Shown piece after piece: positions 18,183-26,221 of a DNA stretch of 64,000 nucleotides; within the stretch, counting starts at the first letter, position 1; each line of letters opens with the position of its first letter. The stretch comes from CAXBES01 sp963974915. Its GTDB lineage: Bacteria > Bacteroidota > Bacteroidia > Flavobacteriales > Flavobacteriaceae. The stretch is from the NCBI GenBank assembly GCA_963974915.1, contig CAXBES010000016.1, forward strand, positions 1-64,000. Direction: 5' to 3'. The notes below the pieces were generated by a model. That model was not told the DNA's origin and searched no databases. It saw nothing but the letters and a program-made list of their open reading frames with translations. The position numbers and the translations under genes are program-made.

Positions 18183-19778
18183 TTAATAACCAGGGTTTTG
18201 TACTAAGTTTGGATTTACACCAAGATCTGATGATGGAATTGGCATGAGGTTTCTAAATGAAGCGGTAGTTGAACCTTGTGGCACATTACCTTTCCACGCC
18301 CAAACACCGTTTTCAGTGAACTGATTAAATCGTATTAAGTCGGTTCTTCTATGTGCCTCCCAATATAATTCACGAGCTCTTTCAGAAAGAATAAAATCAA
18401 GGTTAAGATCACCGGCAGTAATATTTCCACTGGCATCTCCATAGGCTCTTTCCCGTAATTCGTTAATGTAGTTAACGGCTGTTCCAACATTACCACCTCC
18501 ATTTCGCACTACGGCTTCGGCATACATTAAATATACATCAGCCAATCTGAACATCGGGAAATCGGTGTCAGGATGATCGTTAGGATCTGTTCCGGGCTCA
18601 CCATTTACGTCAACGTTCTTAAATTTTTCAATAGCATAACCTTCGCTAAAGGGAGGGATAGACTCTATTATCTTGGTTTGTCCGTCGGTATAAAAATTTG
18701 CTCTTCCATCGGGAGATAAATCTTCTCCGGGAAAGAGTTCAACAAAGTTTTGAGTTGTTCTTACTCCAAACCAACCACCATTAATTCCATAATCCAGCGG
18801 ATCCATACTTCCACCAACAGGCGCATGAACTAAAAAGGTCATTCCACCAAAAGATTGAGTATTTAAGCCGTGAAAAGTTACTGTAAAGATAGTTTCAGCT
18901 TGTGAACCATTTGAATCGTTATCTGCTAAAAAGAGATTTTCGTAGGGTACTTGTGCAATAGAGTAGCCGGCTTGGATCACTTTATTAGTATAAGTGATCA
19001 CTTCGCTGTATCTGGCCGAACCTGTATATACTTCAGCATTGAGATAGAGTTTAGCTAAAAGTGTCCAAACTGCTGCCTGATCTGCACGCCCGTATTCATT
19101 TTGTCTTGCAGGAATAATAGTTCCTTCAATAGCAAGTAATTCAGATTCTATATAATTAAAGAGATCTTCTCTTTGGATTTGTTCTGGTAAAAATGCTCCA
19201 ATTGGATCTTCTTCAGTAACGAAAGGTACATTTCCGTAGAGATCCATAAAGTGCCAATAGCTTAAAGCTCTCATAAACTTGGCTTCGGCTCTGTAGTTAG
19301 CGATTTCAGAAAGAAGATCACCGGTTACTCCACGATCTGCTAACAACTCCGGAGTTGTTTGTCTAAGAAACTCGTTAGTTAGTGAAATTTGATAGGCTAT
19401 ACGAGTATACATAGTTCTTATAAACTCGTTACCTGAAGTCCAGTTTTGAGCATGTAAGTTTCTTATGGTACCGTCATCCCAGCCTATAACTGCTTCGTCT
19501 GTGGTAAGTTCCTGCAGTTTCCAATACAATCTCAAATAATTTGAGAATCCTTCATCAAGTCCGGCTAAATCCGGATTTCCCGCCGGGCCTTCTTGTCCGC
19601 TCAATGAAATTCCCGCATATATTTTCGCAAGAAAGGCTCTGTATGAAGCTGGGTCATTGAAAGCATTTGCCGAGGTGACTCTCCCATCTTCCGGAATAAG
19701 ATCTAAATCTTTTTCACAAGAAACCATGAAAATGGTAACTGTAAAAAGTAAGAGAAGTGATTTTACGTGTTTAAACAT
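18183..19778 (-). CDS. susD: SusD/RagB family glycan-binding lipoprotein
   Basis: A 531-aa outer-membrane lipoprotein (lipobox FMVSC, Cys21) that caps the SusC transporter and captures the glycan. It has the TPR-rich SusD fold with the N-terminal AFNDPASYRAFLAKIYAG segment, YRAEAKFMRALSYWHFMDLYGNVPFV, and the C-terminal AYGDASGNIT and ILSERARELYWEAHRRTDLIRF motifs. Length is typical. Context with GH13 and GH65 enzymes says the ligand is starch, glycogen or maltodextrin. It lies 11 bases after susC. Confidence 0.95.
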   Translation of the reverse strand: MFKHVKSLLLLFTVTIFMVSCEKDLDLIPEDGRVTSANAFNDPASYRAFLAKIYAGISLSGQEGPAGNPDLAGLDEGFSNYLRLYWKLQELTTDEAVIGWDDGTIRNLHAQNWTSGNEFIRTMYTRIAYQISLTNEFLRQTTPELLADRGVTGDLLSEIANYRAEAKFMRALSYWHFMDLYGNVPFVTEEDPIGAFLPEQIQREDLFNYIESELLAIEGTIIPARQNEYGRADQAAVWTLLAKLYLNAEVYTGSARYSEVITYTNKVIQAGYSIAQVPYENLFLADNDSNGSQAETIFTVTFHGLNTQSFGGMTFLVHAPVGGSMDPLDYGINGGWFGVRTTQNFVELFPGEDLSPDGRANFYTDGQTKIIESIPPFSEGYAIEKFKNVDVNGEPGTDPNDHPDTDFPMFRLADVYLMYAEAVVRNGGGNVGTAVNYINELRERAYGDASGNITAGDLNLDFILSERARELYWEAHRRTDLIRFNQFTENGVWAWKGNVPQGSTTASFRNLMPIPSSDLGVNPNLVQNPGY

Positions 19779-19789
19779 AGCTATTGTTT

Positions 19790-22696
19790 TTAATATGTGA
19801 AATTAAGACCTACTACGAATCCTCTAGGTCTTGGATAAAAATTATTGTCAATTCCGTTACTAATCTCCGGGTCAATACCATCATATTCGGTTATGGTAAG
19901 TAGATTAGTGCCGGTTAAGGTAGCTCTCATTGTTATAACTTCCATTGGAATAGTATAACCTATAGATACATTGTCGAGTTTGAGGAAATCTGCTCTTTGT
20001 ATATAATAATCTGAGAAAAACTGTCCACTTCTAAAGTTAGTATTTAGCAGATCTGTACTTCCGTTTCTAAAGAAATCACCTGGAGCCTCTAAAGTATTAC
20101 CTATATAGCCCGTGCTGGAATCTACGTTATTGTAAACATAATTTCCTAAGCTACCTCTTAGCGTGAAGTTAAAATCAAAATTTTTATAAGTCATTCTCGA
20201 AGAGAAACCATAATAAGCATCCGGAGTACCTTTCTTATAAGCCTGCTTGTCGGCATCAGTGATTTGATTATCCCCATTAACATCTACGTAAGCGCCTTCT
20301 ATTGGAGTTCCGTTGGCATCGTATATTTGTCTGTAAACAAAGAAAGTGCTTGGGTCATATCCGGGTTTATATAATTGAATCTTGTTACCAACACCACCAG
20401 AAATATCACCGGTAGGCACAAAAAACTCCTCATCATCACTTAGGCTTAGCTTGGTGATTTCTACTTCTTGAAGTGATCCGTTGGCATTTATATCCCAGCT
20501 AAAGTTTTCGGTCGCGGCTAAATTTAGATCGATATTAAGTTCGGCTCCTTTACTTTTTAATGAACCAACGTTTGTAAGAATTAAGTCTGAAAGATTTGAA
20601 CCTGCAGGAACAGTAACAATAGATAGAAGGTCGTCTGTTTCTTTAGAGTAACCGTCTAGATTAACGTTTAATTTGCCGTTAAAAAATCCAAGGTCTAAAC
20701 CAACATTATATTGTCTGGTTTCTTCCCACTTTAAGTTTGGATCAAATTCTTCGGGACGAATAGTATTTACAAAATCGTTTCCAAATTGCACGCTCGCTGA
20801 AGATTGACCGGGAGTATAAACACCTAGGTAAGCATAATTGTTAGATACTTCCTGGTTACCGGTAACTCCGTAACCGGCTCTTAGCTTAATATTTGAAAAT
20901 AGGTTTGAATTCTCAAGAAATTTTTCATTGGTCAATTTCCACCCTAAAGAAACAGCCGGAAAGCCACTCCAACGGTTATCTATACCAAATCTTGATGATC
21001 CGTCCCGTCTGTAACTGGCAGAGATCAAATACTTATCTGCAATATCAAAACTGATACGTCCAAAATAAGATTCAAGAGCATTTCTATTAATTATTGTTGG
21101 ATCGGGGCCAAAAACACCATCTCTGGTTTGAGATTTATCAGATCTGATATAGAATTCCTGGTAAGCGTGTCCTGCTAGTACATCGTACTTTATTTGTCCG
21201 AAGTTATTCTTATAATTGAGGGTGAGATCAAGATTTGTATTTCTATTTAACCCTGTATAAAAGTTTCTAAATTCGCCATTTTGCTGTGTTGCCGAATTTT
21301 CATCAATATATTGTTTACCATCTATTTCTGAATAATCGAAACCTCCGTTAGCGATAAATCTTAATTCCGGAATATATGGGATTTTTAGATCTACATTTAA
21401 ATTAGTGATGTTTCGCTTGTTTCTGGCTCTATTATCATCTTGAAGCAATTGAGCTACCGGATTTCTTGGTGCTAGGGTTACGGGGCTACCATCGGCTTGT
21501 GTATATTCAAAGAAGCCATCAAAGGCACTTCCCGAACTGTAAACAGGTTGCGTAGGGTCAAAAGCCGTTGCACCTCCAATTGCACCTTTTTCGGCATAAA
21601 CGTTATCGTTTAAACTTCCTTTGGTAGTAAGATTGATTTTTAATGAATTATCGAAAAAGTTACTGCTTAGGTTTAGATTTAAGGATGTTCTTCTAAAAAG
21701 ATCCTTTCTAAGTACACCTTCTTTATTAGAAACGTTGAAGTTAGCGCGATACTGGAATTGTTCAAATCCCTGAGTAACCGTTAGATCATGAATACCTCCT
21801 TCGGCATTTCTGTAAATTTGGTCCTGCCAATCGGTGCTGGCTGTGCCAAGAAAATCTTCATTTGCTCCCTGATCTTGAACTAATTGCCTAAACTCTTCGG
21901 CATTAAACACATCGATTGTATTTTGGGGGCGATCTTGTGAAAATTGAATTCCGTATTCAACTTGCAGGGGCGATCCTCTTTTTCCTCCTTTTGTTGTTAT
22001 AATTACCACTCCATTCGAAGCTCTCGATCCATAAATGGCTGTAGCCGATGCGTCCTTTAAGATCGTGATGTCTTCAATCTCATTCGGATTAATGGCGTTT
22101 AATTGATTTCGAACACCCTGAACACCTCTTTGATCCAGTGGAATACCATCTACTATAAAAAGAGGATCGTTTGAAGCATTTAAGGATGAACCTCCCCGAA
22201 TTCTTATTTGAGATCCTTCACCGGGAGCCCCACCATTACTTGTAATACGTACACCGGGCGATTTCGCTACCAATAATTGGTCGGGAGACACAATAGATCC
22301 CTTGTTAAATTCTTCAGCAGAAACCGTGGTAACTGCACCTGTAGCGTCTTGTTTAGTGGTAGATCCATATCCAATAAGTAGAACTTCACCTAATTCTGAA
22401 AAATCTTCCAACATTGAAACATTTATAGAAGCTTGTCCTGTATATTCTATTTTTTGATTCTTAAAACCAACGTAGGAAAATACAATAACATCTCCGGTAT
22501 TTACATTTTGCAATATGTAGTTTCCGTCAAAATCTGATGTTGTCCCATTCGATGTTCCTTGAATAATAACATTTGCTCCCGGAATTGCGACTCCATTTGA
22601 AGCATCTGTTATGGTTCCATTAACTGTAGATTGTGCAAAAAGACCCAATGGAATCAGAAAGATCCCTAAAAGCCATTTTTTTATTTGCTGTCTCAT
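19790..22696 (-). CDS. susC: SusC/RagA family TonB-dependent transporter
   Basis: A 968-aa outer-membrane transporter for oligosaccharides. Layout: signal peptide (1-21, ending GLFAQ), carboxypeptidase-like N-terminal extension about 22-100 (VNGTITDASNGVAIPGANVI), TonB plug about 115-230 with IRIRGGSSLNASNDPLFIVDG, and a 22-strand barrel ending in FVVGLNFTY with terminal aromatic Tyr. The SusC signature region (ILKDASATAIYGSRASNGVVII) is intact. It is first in the susCDE transcript, and its promoter region is shared with the divergent LacI regulator. Confidence 0.96.
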   Translation of the reverse strand: MRQQIKKWLLGIFLIPLGLFAQSTVNGTITDASNGVAIPGANVIIQGTSNGTTSDFDGNYILQNVNTGDVIVFSYVGFKNQKIEYTGQASINVSMLEDFSELGEVLLIGYGSTTKQDATGAVTTVSAEEFNKGSIVSPDQLLVAKSPGVRITSNGGAPGEGSQIRIRGGSSLNASNDPLFIVDGIPLDQRGVQGVRNQLNAINPNEIEDITILKDASATAIYGSRASNGVVIITTKGGKRGSPLQVEYGIQFSQDRPQNTIDVFNAEEFRQLVQDQGANEDFLGTASTDWQDQIYRNAEGGIHDLTVTQGFEQFQYRANFNVSNKEGVLRKDLFRRTSLNLNLSSNFFDNSLKINLTTKGSLNDNVYAEKGAIGGATAFDPTQPVYSSGSAFDGFFEYTQADGSPVTLAPRNPVAQLLQDDNRARNKRNITNLNVDLKIPYIPELRFIANGGFDYSEIDGKQYIDENSATQQNGEFRNFYTGLNRNTNLDLTLNYKNNFGQIKYDVLAGHAYQEFYIRSDKSQTRDGVFGPDPTIINRNALESYFGRISFDIADKYLISASYRRDGSSRFGIDNRWSGFPAVSLGWKLTNEKFLENSNLFSNIKLRAGYGVTGNQEVSNNYAYLGVYTPGQSSASVQFGNDFVNTIRPEEFDPNLKWEETRQYNVGLDLGFFNGKLNVNLDGYSKETDDLLSIVTVPAGSNLSDLILTNVGSLKSKGAELNIDLNLAATENFSWDINANGSLQEVEITKLSLSDDEEFFVPTGDISGGVGNKIQLYKPGYDPSTFFVYRQIYDANGTPIEGAYVDVNGDNQITDADKQAYKKGTPDAYYGFSSRMTYKNFDFNFTLRGSLGNYVYNNVDSSTGYIGNTLEAPGDFFRNGSTDLLNTNFRSGQFFSDYYIQRADFLKLDNVSIGYTIPMEVITMRATLTGTNLLTITEYDGIDPEISNGIDNNFYPRPRGFVVGLNFTY

Positions 22697-22754
22697 ATAA
22701 GTTTAAGTTGTTAATTTACAATGTTTTACAAAGACTATATTTTTACTTCCTTGT

Positions 22755-22762
22755 CAAATTTA
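22755..22762 (-). promoter_or_regulatory. susC: Putative -7 element of the susC promoter
   Basis: Read on the minus strand, TAAATTTG fits the Bacteroidetes -7 consensus TAnnTTTG, 58 bases upstream of the susC start. No good -33 TTTG is present at the usual spacing; that area is close to an AACGTT motif, which would fit a regulated promoter. Confidence 0.4.
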
Positions 22763-22781
22763 ACTTTATTTTAATAGATTC

Positions 22782-22792
22782 ATAACGTTTCT
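22782..22792. promoter_or_regulatory. Possible second LacI-type half-site near susC -33
   Basis: ATAACGTTTCT shares the AACGTT core with the larger operator about 25 bases away and with the element before pfkA. It lies just upstream of the predicted susC -33 region. Assignment is by similarity only. Confidence 0.3.
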
Positions 22793-22807
22793 ATAACCAC
22801 AGGACTT

Positions 22808-22823
22808 ACGAAAACGTTTGCGT
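22808..22823. promoter_or_regulatory. LacI-family operator between susC and the regulator
   Basis: ACGAAAACGTTTGCGT is palindromic except at one position pair and is very close to the classical LacI/PurR-family operator ACGCAAACGTTTGCGT, with the central CG step these proteins recognise. It lies in the 257-bp gap between divergent susC and lacI-type genes, where the adjacent regulator could control both directions. Confidence 0.65.
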
Positions 22824-22953
22824 GTTGATAAGTTTTAAAATTTTAACATATTAACAGTTTTACGAGGTTATTTTATGAATAAATAAACCGGTTTAGTTAA
22901 TAATTACACAATGTTTAATATATTTAGACATTCGTTAAAAGTTCCCTCATTTA

Positions 22954-23991
22954 ATGCAAAAGCTCACACTTAAGAAAATTTCTAAAGAGTTAGATGTATC
23001 TATTTCTACTGTTTCTAAGGCGCTTAGAGATAGTCCGGAGATTAGTGCAGATACGCGACAAAAGATCAAGGCATTTGCCAAACTCTATAACTATAAGCCA
23101 AACAACATTGCACTTAGCCTTAAAAACCGAAAGACTAAAACAATAGGGGTGATCATCCCGGAAATCGTACACCATTTCTTCACCACTGTGATTAGCGGAA
23201 TAGAAAAGATCGCAAACGAAAAGGGTTATAATGTAATTATTGGTTTATCGAATGAGTCTTTTACCAAAGAGGTTATCAATATGGAAATGCTGGCTAATGG
23301 AAGTATCGACGGATTTATAATTTCAGTATCTAAGGAAACGCAATTATTGCTGGATTATCATCATTTAACAGAAACAATAAGCCAGGGTATGCCAATTATT
23401 ATGTTCGATAGAACCGTTCAGGATGTAGGCTGTGATAAAGTTGTGGTAGACGATATTCTTGGAGCGAGAAAGGCAGTCGAAAAATTAGTTTCTATCGGTT
23501 GCAAAAACATCGGAATCATTACTACGATGGATTATGTGAACGTGGGTAAACTTAGAACAATGGGATATAGAGAGGCACTGAAATTACACAATATACCCGT
23601 AAATGAAGATTTGATTTTAAAACTTAAAGATGAAGTTAATGATGCCGGTCATATGGATATATTAGAGAAAGAAATTTTGAGATATCTAAAGAAGAATCCA
23701 AAAATTGACGGATTATTCGCAGTAAACGAGATCTATGCGCTTTCGGCTATGAAACAAGCAAAAAAAATGGGTAGATCCATACCCGAAGATATTAAAGTTA
23801 TAGGGTTTACCGATGGTATACTCTCTAAATACGCAACCCCAAGTCTTTCTACTGTGAGTCAGCATGGAAAAGCATTAGGCGAAGCAGCGGCTAATTTGCT
23901 TATAAAGAGGCTTGAAGACGATCATTTTGAACCTCCCTTCGAAACTGTGGTAGTTGAAACTGAATTAATTGAAAGGGAGTCGACTATGTAA
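22954..23991 (+). CDS. LacI family transcriptional regulator of the alpha-glucan locus
   Basis: The 345-aa protein has an N-terminal HTH (LTLKKISKELDVSISTVSKA, then LRDSPEIS) and hinge helix, followed by a periplasmic-binding-protein-like sensor domain about 60-340 (TKTIGVIIPEIVHHFFTTVISGI, IIMFDRTVQDVGCDKVVVDD). Such regulators bind sugars or sugar phosphates. It is divergent from susC and upstream of the permease-mutase-phosphorylase genes, so the likely inducer is maltose or a derivative, and it may repress or activate both arms. This contrasts with SusR-type regulators of Bacteroides. Confidence 0.92.
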   Translation: MQKLTLKKISKELDVSISTVSKALRDSPEISADTRQKIKAFAKLYNYKPNNIALSLKNRKTKTIGVIIPEIVHHFFTTVISGIEKIANEKGYNVIIGLSNESFTKEVINMEMLANGSIDGFIISVSKETQLLLDYHHLTETISQGMPIIMFDRTVQDVGCDKVVVDDILGARKAVEKLVSIGCKNIGIITTMDYVNVGKLRTMGYREALKLHNIPVNEDLILKLKDEVNDAGHMDILEKEILRYLKKNPKIDGLFAVNEIYALSAMKQAKKMGRSIPEDIKVIGFTDGILSKYATPSLSTVSQHGKALGEAAANLLIKRLEDDHFEPPFETVVVETELIERESTM

Positions 23992-24150
23992 TTTTAACAT
24001 TCGCGAATAAAAAAAAACTATATCTTTACCGCTTCAACAGATCACGACTTATATTTTTACTTCCTATCTAATATTAAGTCATGATATGTAACAGTGCAGT
24101 GTATTCTATACTATGCACCGTCAACGTATCGAAGTAACATAACTTTCGAT

Positions 24151-25527
24151 ATGCAAAAACCAAAATTAGGCTTTTGGGAAATCTGGAACATGAGTTTCGG
24201 TTTCTTAGGTATTCAATTCGGCTTTGCCCTTCAAGGTGGATTTATGTCCAGAATTTTTCAAACCTTGGGTGCTGCAAAAGACGATATACCTATGCTCTGG
24301 ATTGCCGCTCCACTCACAGGATTATTAGTTCAACCCATTATTGGATATTTAAGTGATAGAACATGGCACTCAAGATGGGGAAGACGCCGACCTTATTTCC
24401 TCATAGGTGCCGTGCTTAGTTCGGTTGCACTTTTCTTTGTGCCTCATTCACCGGTTTTATGGGTTGCGGCCGGTTTTCTATGGATACTAGACGCTTCTAT
24501 AAATATCTCTATGGAGCCTTTTCGTGCCTTGGTTGCCGATAAACTTCCAAATTCTCAGCGATCTTATGGCTTTGTCATGCAAACCCTTATAATTGGTATT
24601 GGAACTTGGGTCGCCAGTAACTTGCCATGGTTAATTTCGAAACTTGGCGTTAGCGACGAAGCCCCGTTAGGAGTTGTTCCAATGTCGGTTAAAGTAGCCT
24701 TCGCAATTGGCGCATTTGTTTTTCTCGTTAGTATTTTAATCACTGTCTTTACAACTACCGAATACCCTCCAGAAGATATGGAAGAATTCGAAAAAGAAAG
24801 AGCTAAGAAAAATCGCTTTATTCCCGATATCTTAAACAATATTGGATCTATGCCGGTTACTATGAAAAAATTAGGAGTAATTCAATTTTTTAGTTGGTTC
24901 GCATTTTTTACGATGTGGAGTATGGCTAATCCCGCGCTAACCGAACATGTTTTTAAAACCCCGGCACCTGTTGAGGCTAATTTCAATATGGAAATACCGG
25001 CAGAAGCAGAGGCTTACAATATTCAAAATACCGCTTTTCAGAAATCCTCGAACCTGGTGGGTTCTTATATGGGAATCTACGGATTGTCCTCAATGGCATT
25101 TGCCTTATTACTAGTTTTTTACACTTCAAAAAGGAGAATTAATAGAAAATATGTGCATTTGGTATCGTTGACACTGGGTGGAATTGGTTTTATATTAATG
25201 AGTGTAATCCCGGATCCCAAGTGGCTCATACTTTGTTTTGCCCTTATTGGATTAGCCTGGGGAAGTATCCTATCCATGCCGTATGCCATGCTTTCTAGCT
25301 CGGTCGACCCTAAAAAAATGGGTGTTATCATGGGTATATTTAACATGTTTATCGTAATTCCTCAGATCATCGCCGCTGTAGGCGGAATAAATTTCACCTA
25401 TAAATTAATAGGTGACGAAACAATCAATGCAATGATCATTGCCGGTATGAGCTTGGTCGTTGCCGGCATGTGCAATCTGTTAATCACTAATAAAAACGCA
25501 ATAACATATCAAGTAGAAGAATTATAG
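24151..25527 (+). CDS. MFS/GPH-type maltose permease
   Basis: A 458-aa inner-membrane protein with 12 predicted helices. ATG 24151 is chosen because MQKPKLGFWEIWNMSFGFLG is the usual N-terminus of this family; an upstream GTG would add an unlikely 19-residue tail. The loop SDRTWHSRWGRRRPYFLIG is the conserved MFS/GPH signature also seen in sucrose and maltose symporters. Its place directly before beta-phosphoglucomutase (stop and start abut) and GH65 phosphorylase indicates uptake of maltose or short maltodextrins into the cytosol. Confidence 0.88.
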   Translation: MQKPKLGFWEIWNMSFGFLGIQFGFALQGGFMSRIFQTLGAAKDDIPMLWIAAPLTGLLVQPIIGYLSDRTWHSRWGRRRPYFLIGAVLSSVALFFVPHSPVLWVAAGFLWILDASINISMEPFRALVADKLPNSQRSYGFVMQTLIIGIGTWVASNLPWLISKLGVSDEAPLGVVPMSVKVAFAIGAFVFLVSILITVFTTTEYPPEDMEEFEKERAKKNRFIPDILNNIGSMPVTMKKLGVIQFFSWFAFFTMWSMANPALTEHVFKTPAPVEANFNMEIPAEAEAYNIQNTAFQKSSNLVGSYMGIYGLSSMAFALLLVFYTSKRRINRKYVHLVSLTLGGIGFILMSVIPDPKWLILCFALIGLAWGSILSMPYAMLSSSVDPKKMGVIMGIFNMFIVIPQIIAAVGGINFTYKLIGDETINAMIIAGMSLVVAGMCNLLITNKNAITYQVEEL

Positions 25528-26184
25528 ATGGAAATTAAAGGATTTATATTCGATTTAGACGGTGTTATCGTAGATACGGCCCAATATCATTTTTTAGCAT
25601 GGAAAAAACTTGCGGAAAGTATAGGAATTTCTTTTTCTGAAGAACAAAACGAACAGTTAAAGGGAGTGAGCCGGGTAAGATCTCTTGAGAAAATTTTGGA
25701 TTGGGGAAAAATTGAAGTTACTGATGCCGAATTTACATCATTGATGAACCGGAAAAATGACGACTATCTTAAGTATATTTCCCAAATGACAAGTGATGAA
25801 ATTCTTCCAGATGTTTCACGAGTTTTGAGTTTTCTTTATGAAAATGATCAGAAAATTGCATTAGGGTCTGCCAGTAAGAACGCGCGAACTATACTACGAA
25901 AAGTTCATTTGAATAACTATTTCGAAACTATTGTAGATGGTACTAACGTGTCTAAGGCAAAACCCGACCCCGAAGTATTTTTGAATGCTGCTAATGGTCT
26001 AAAGGTAAACGTCGGTTCTTGTATTGTTTTTGAAGATTCAATAGCGGGCATAGAAGCGGCAAATACCGCTGGGATGTTAAGTATAGGAATTGGAGATGCT
26101 TCCGTTTTGAAGGAAGCAGATCATATTTTTAAAGATTTTACTGAAATTTCAAATCAGTTTTTAGAAAAGTTAATCGAAAAATAA
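25528..26184 (+). CDS. pgmB: Beta-phosphoglucomutase
   Basis: A 218-aa HAD-superfamily enzyme converting beta-glucose-1-phosphate to glucose-6-phosphate. The nucleophile and acid/base aspartates are Asp9 and Asp11 in FDLDGVIVDT, the threonine/serine motif is GSASKNA, Lys lies in SKAKPDPEVF, and FEDSIAGIEAA supplies the metal ligands. The helical cap about 18-90 carries LKGVSRVRSLEKIL, typical of beta-PGM. It sits between permease and maltose phosphorylase, which makes its substrate. Confidence 0.94.
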   Translation: MEIKGFIFDLDGVIVDTAQYHFLAWKKLAESIGISFSEEQNEQLKGVSRVRSLEKILDWGKIEVTDAEFTSLMNRKNDDYLKYISQMTSDEILPDVSRVLSFLYENDQKIALGSASKNARTILRKVHLNNYFETIVDGTNVSKAKPDPEVFLNAANGLKVNVGSCIVFEDSIAGIEAANTAGMLSIGIGDASVLKEADHIFKDFTEISNQFLEKLIEK

Positions 26185-26221
26185 TAAACACCTTCAGAAG
26201 AAGGTTTTGAAGTAGTTTTAA

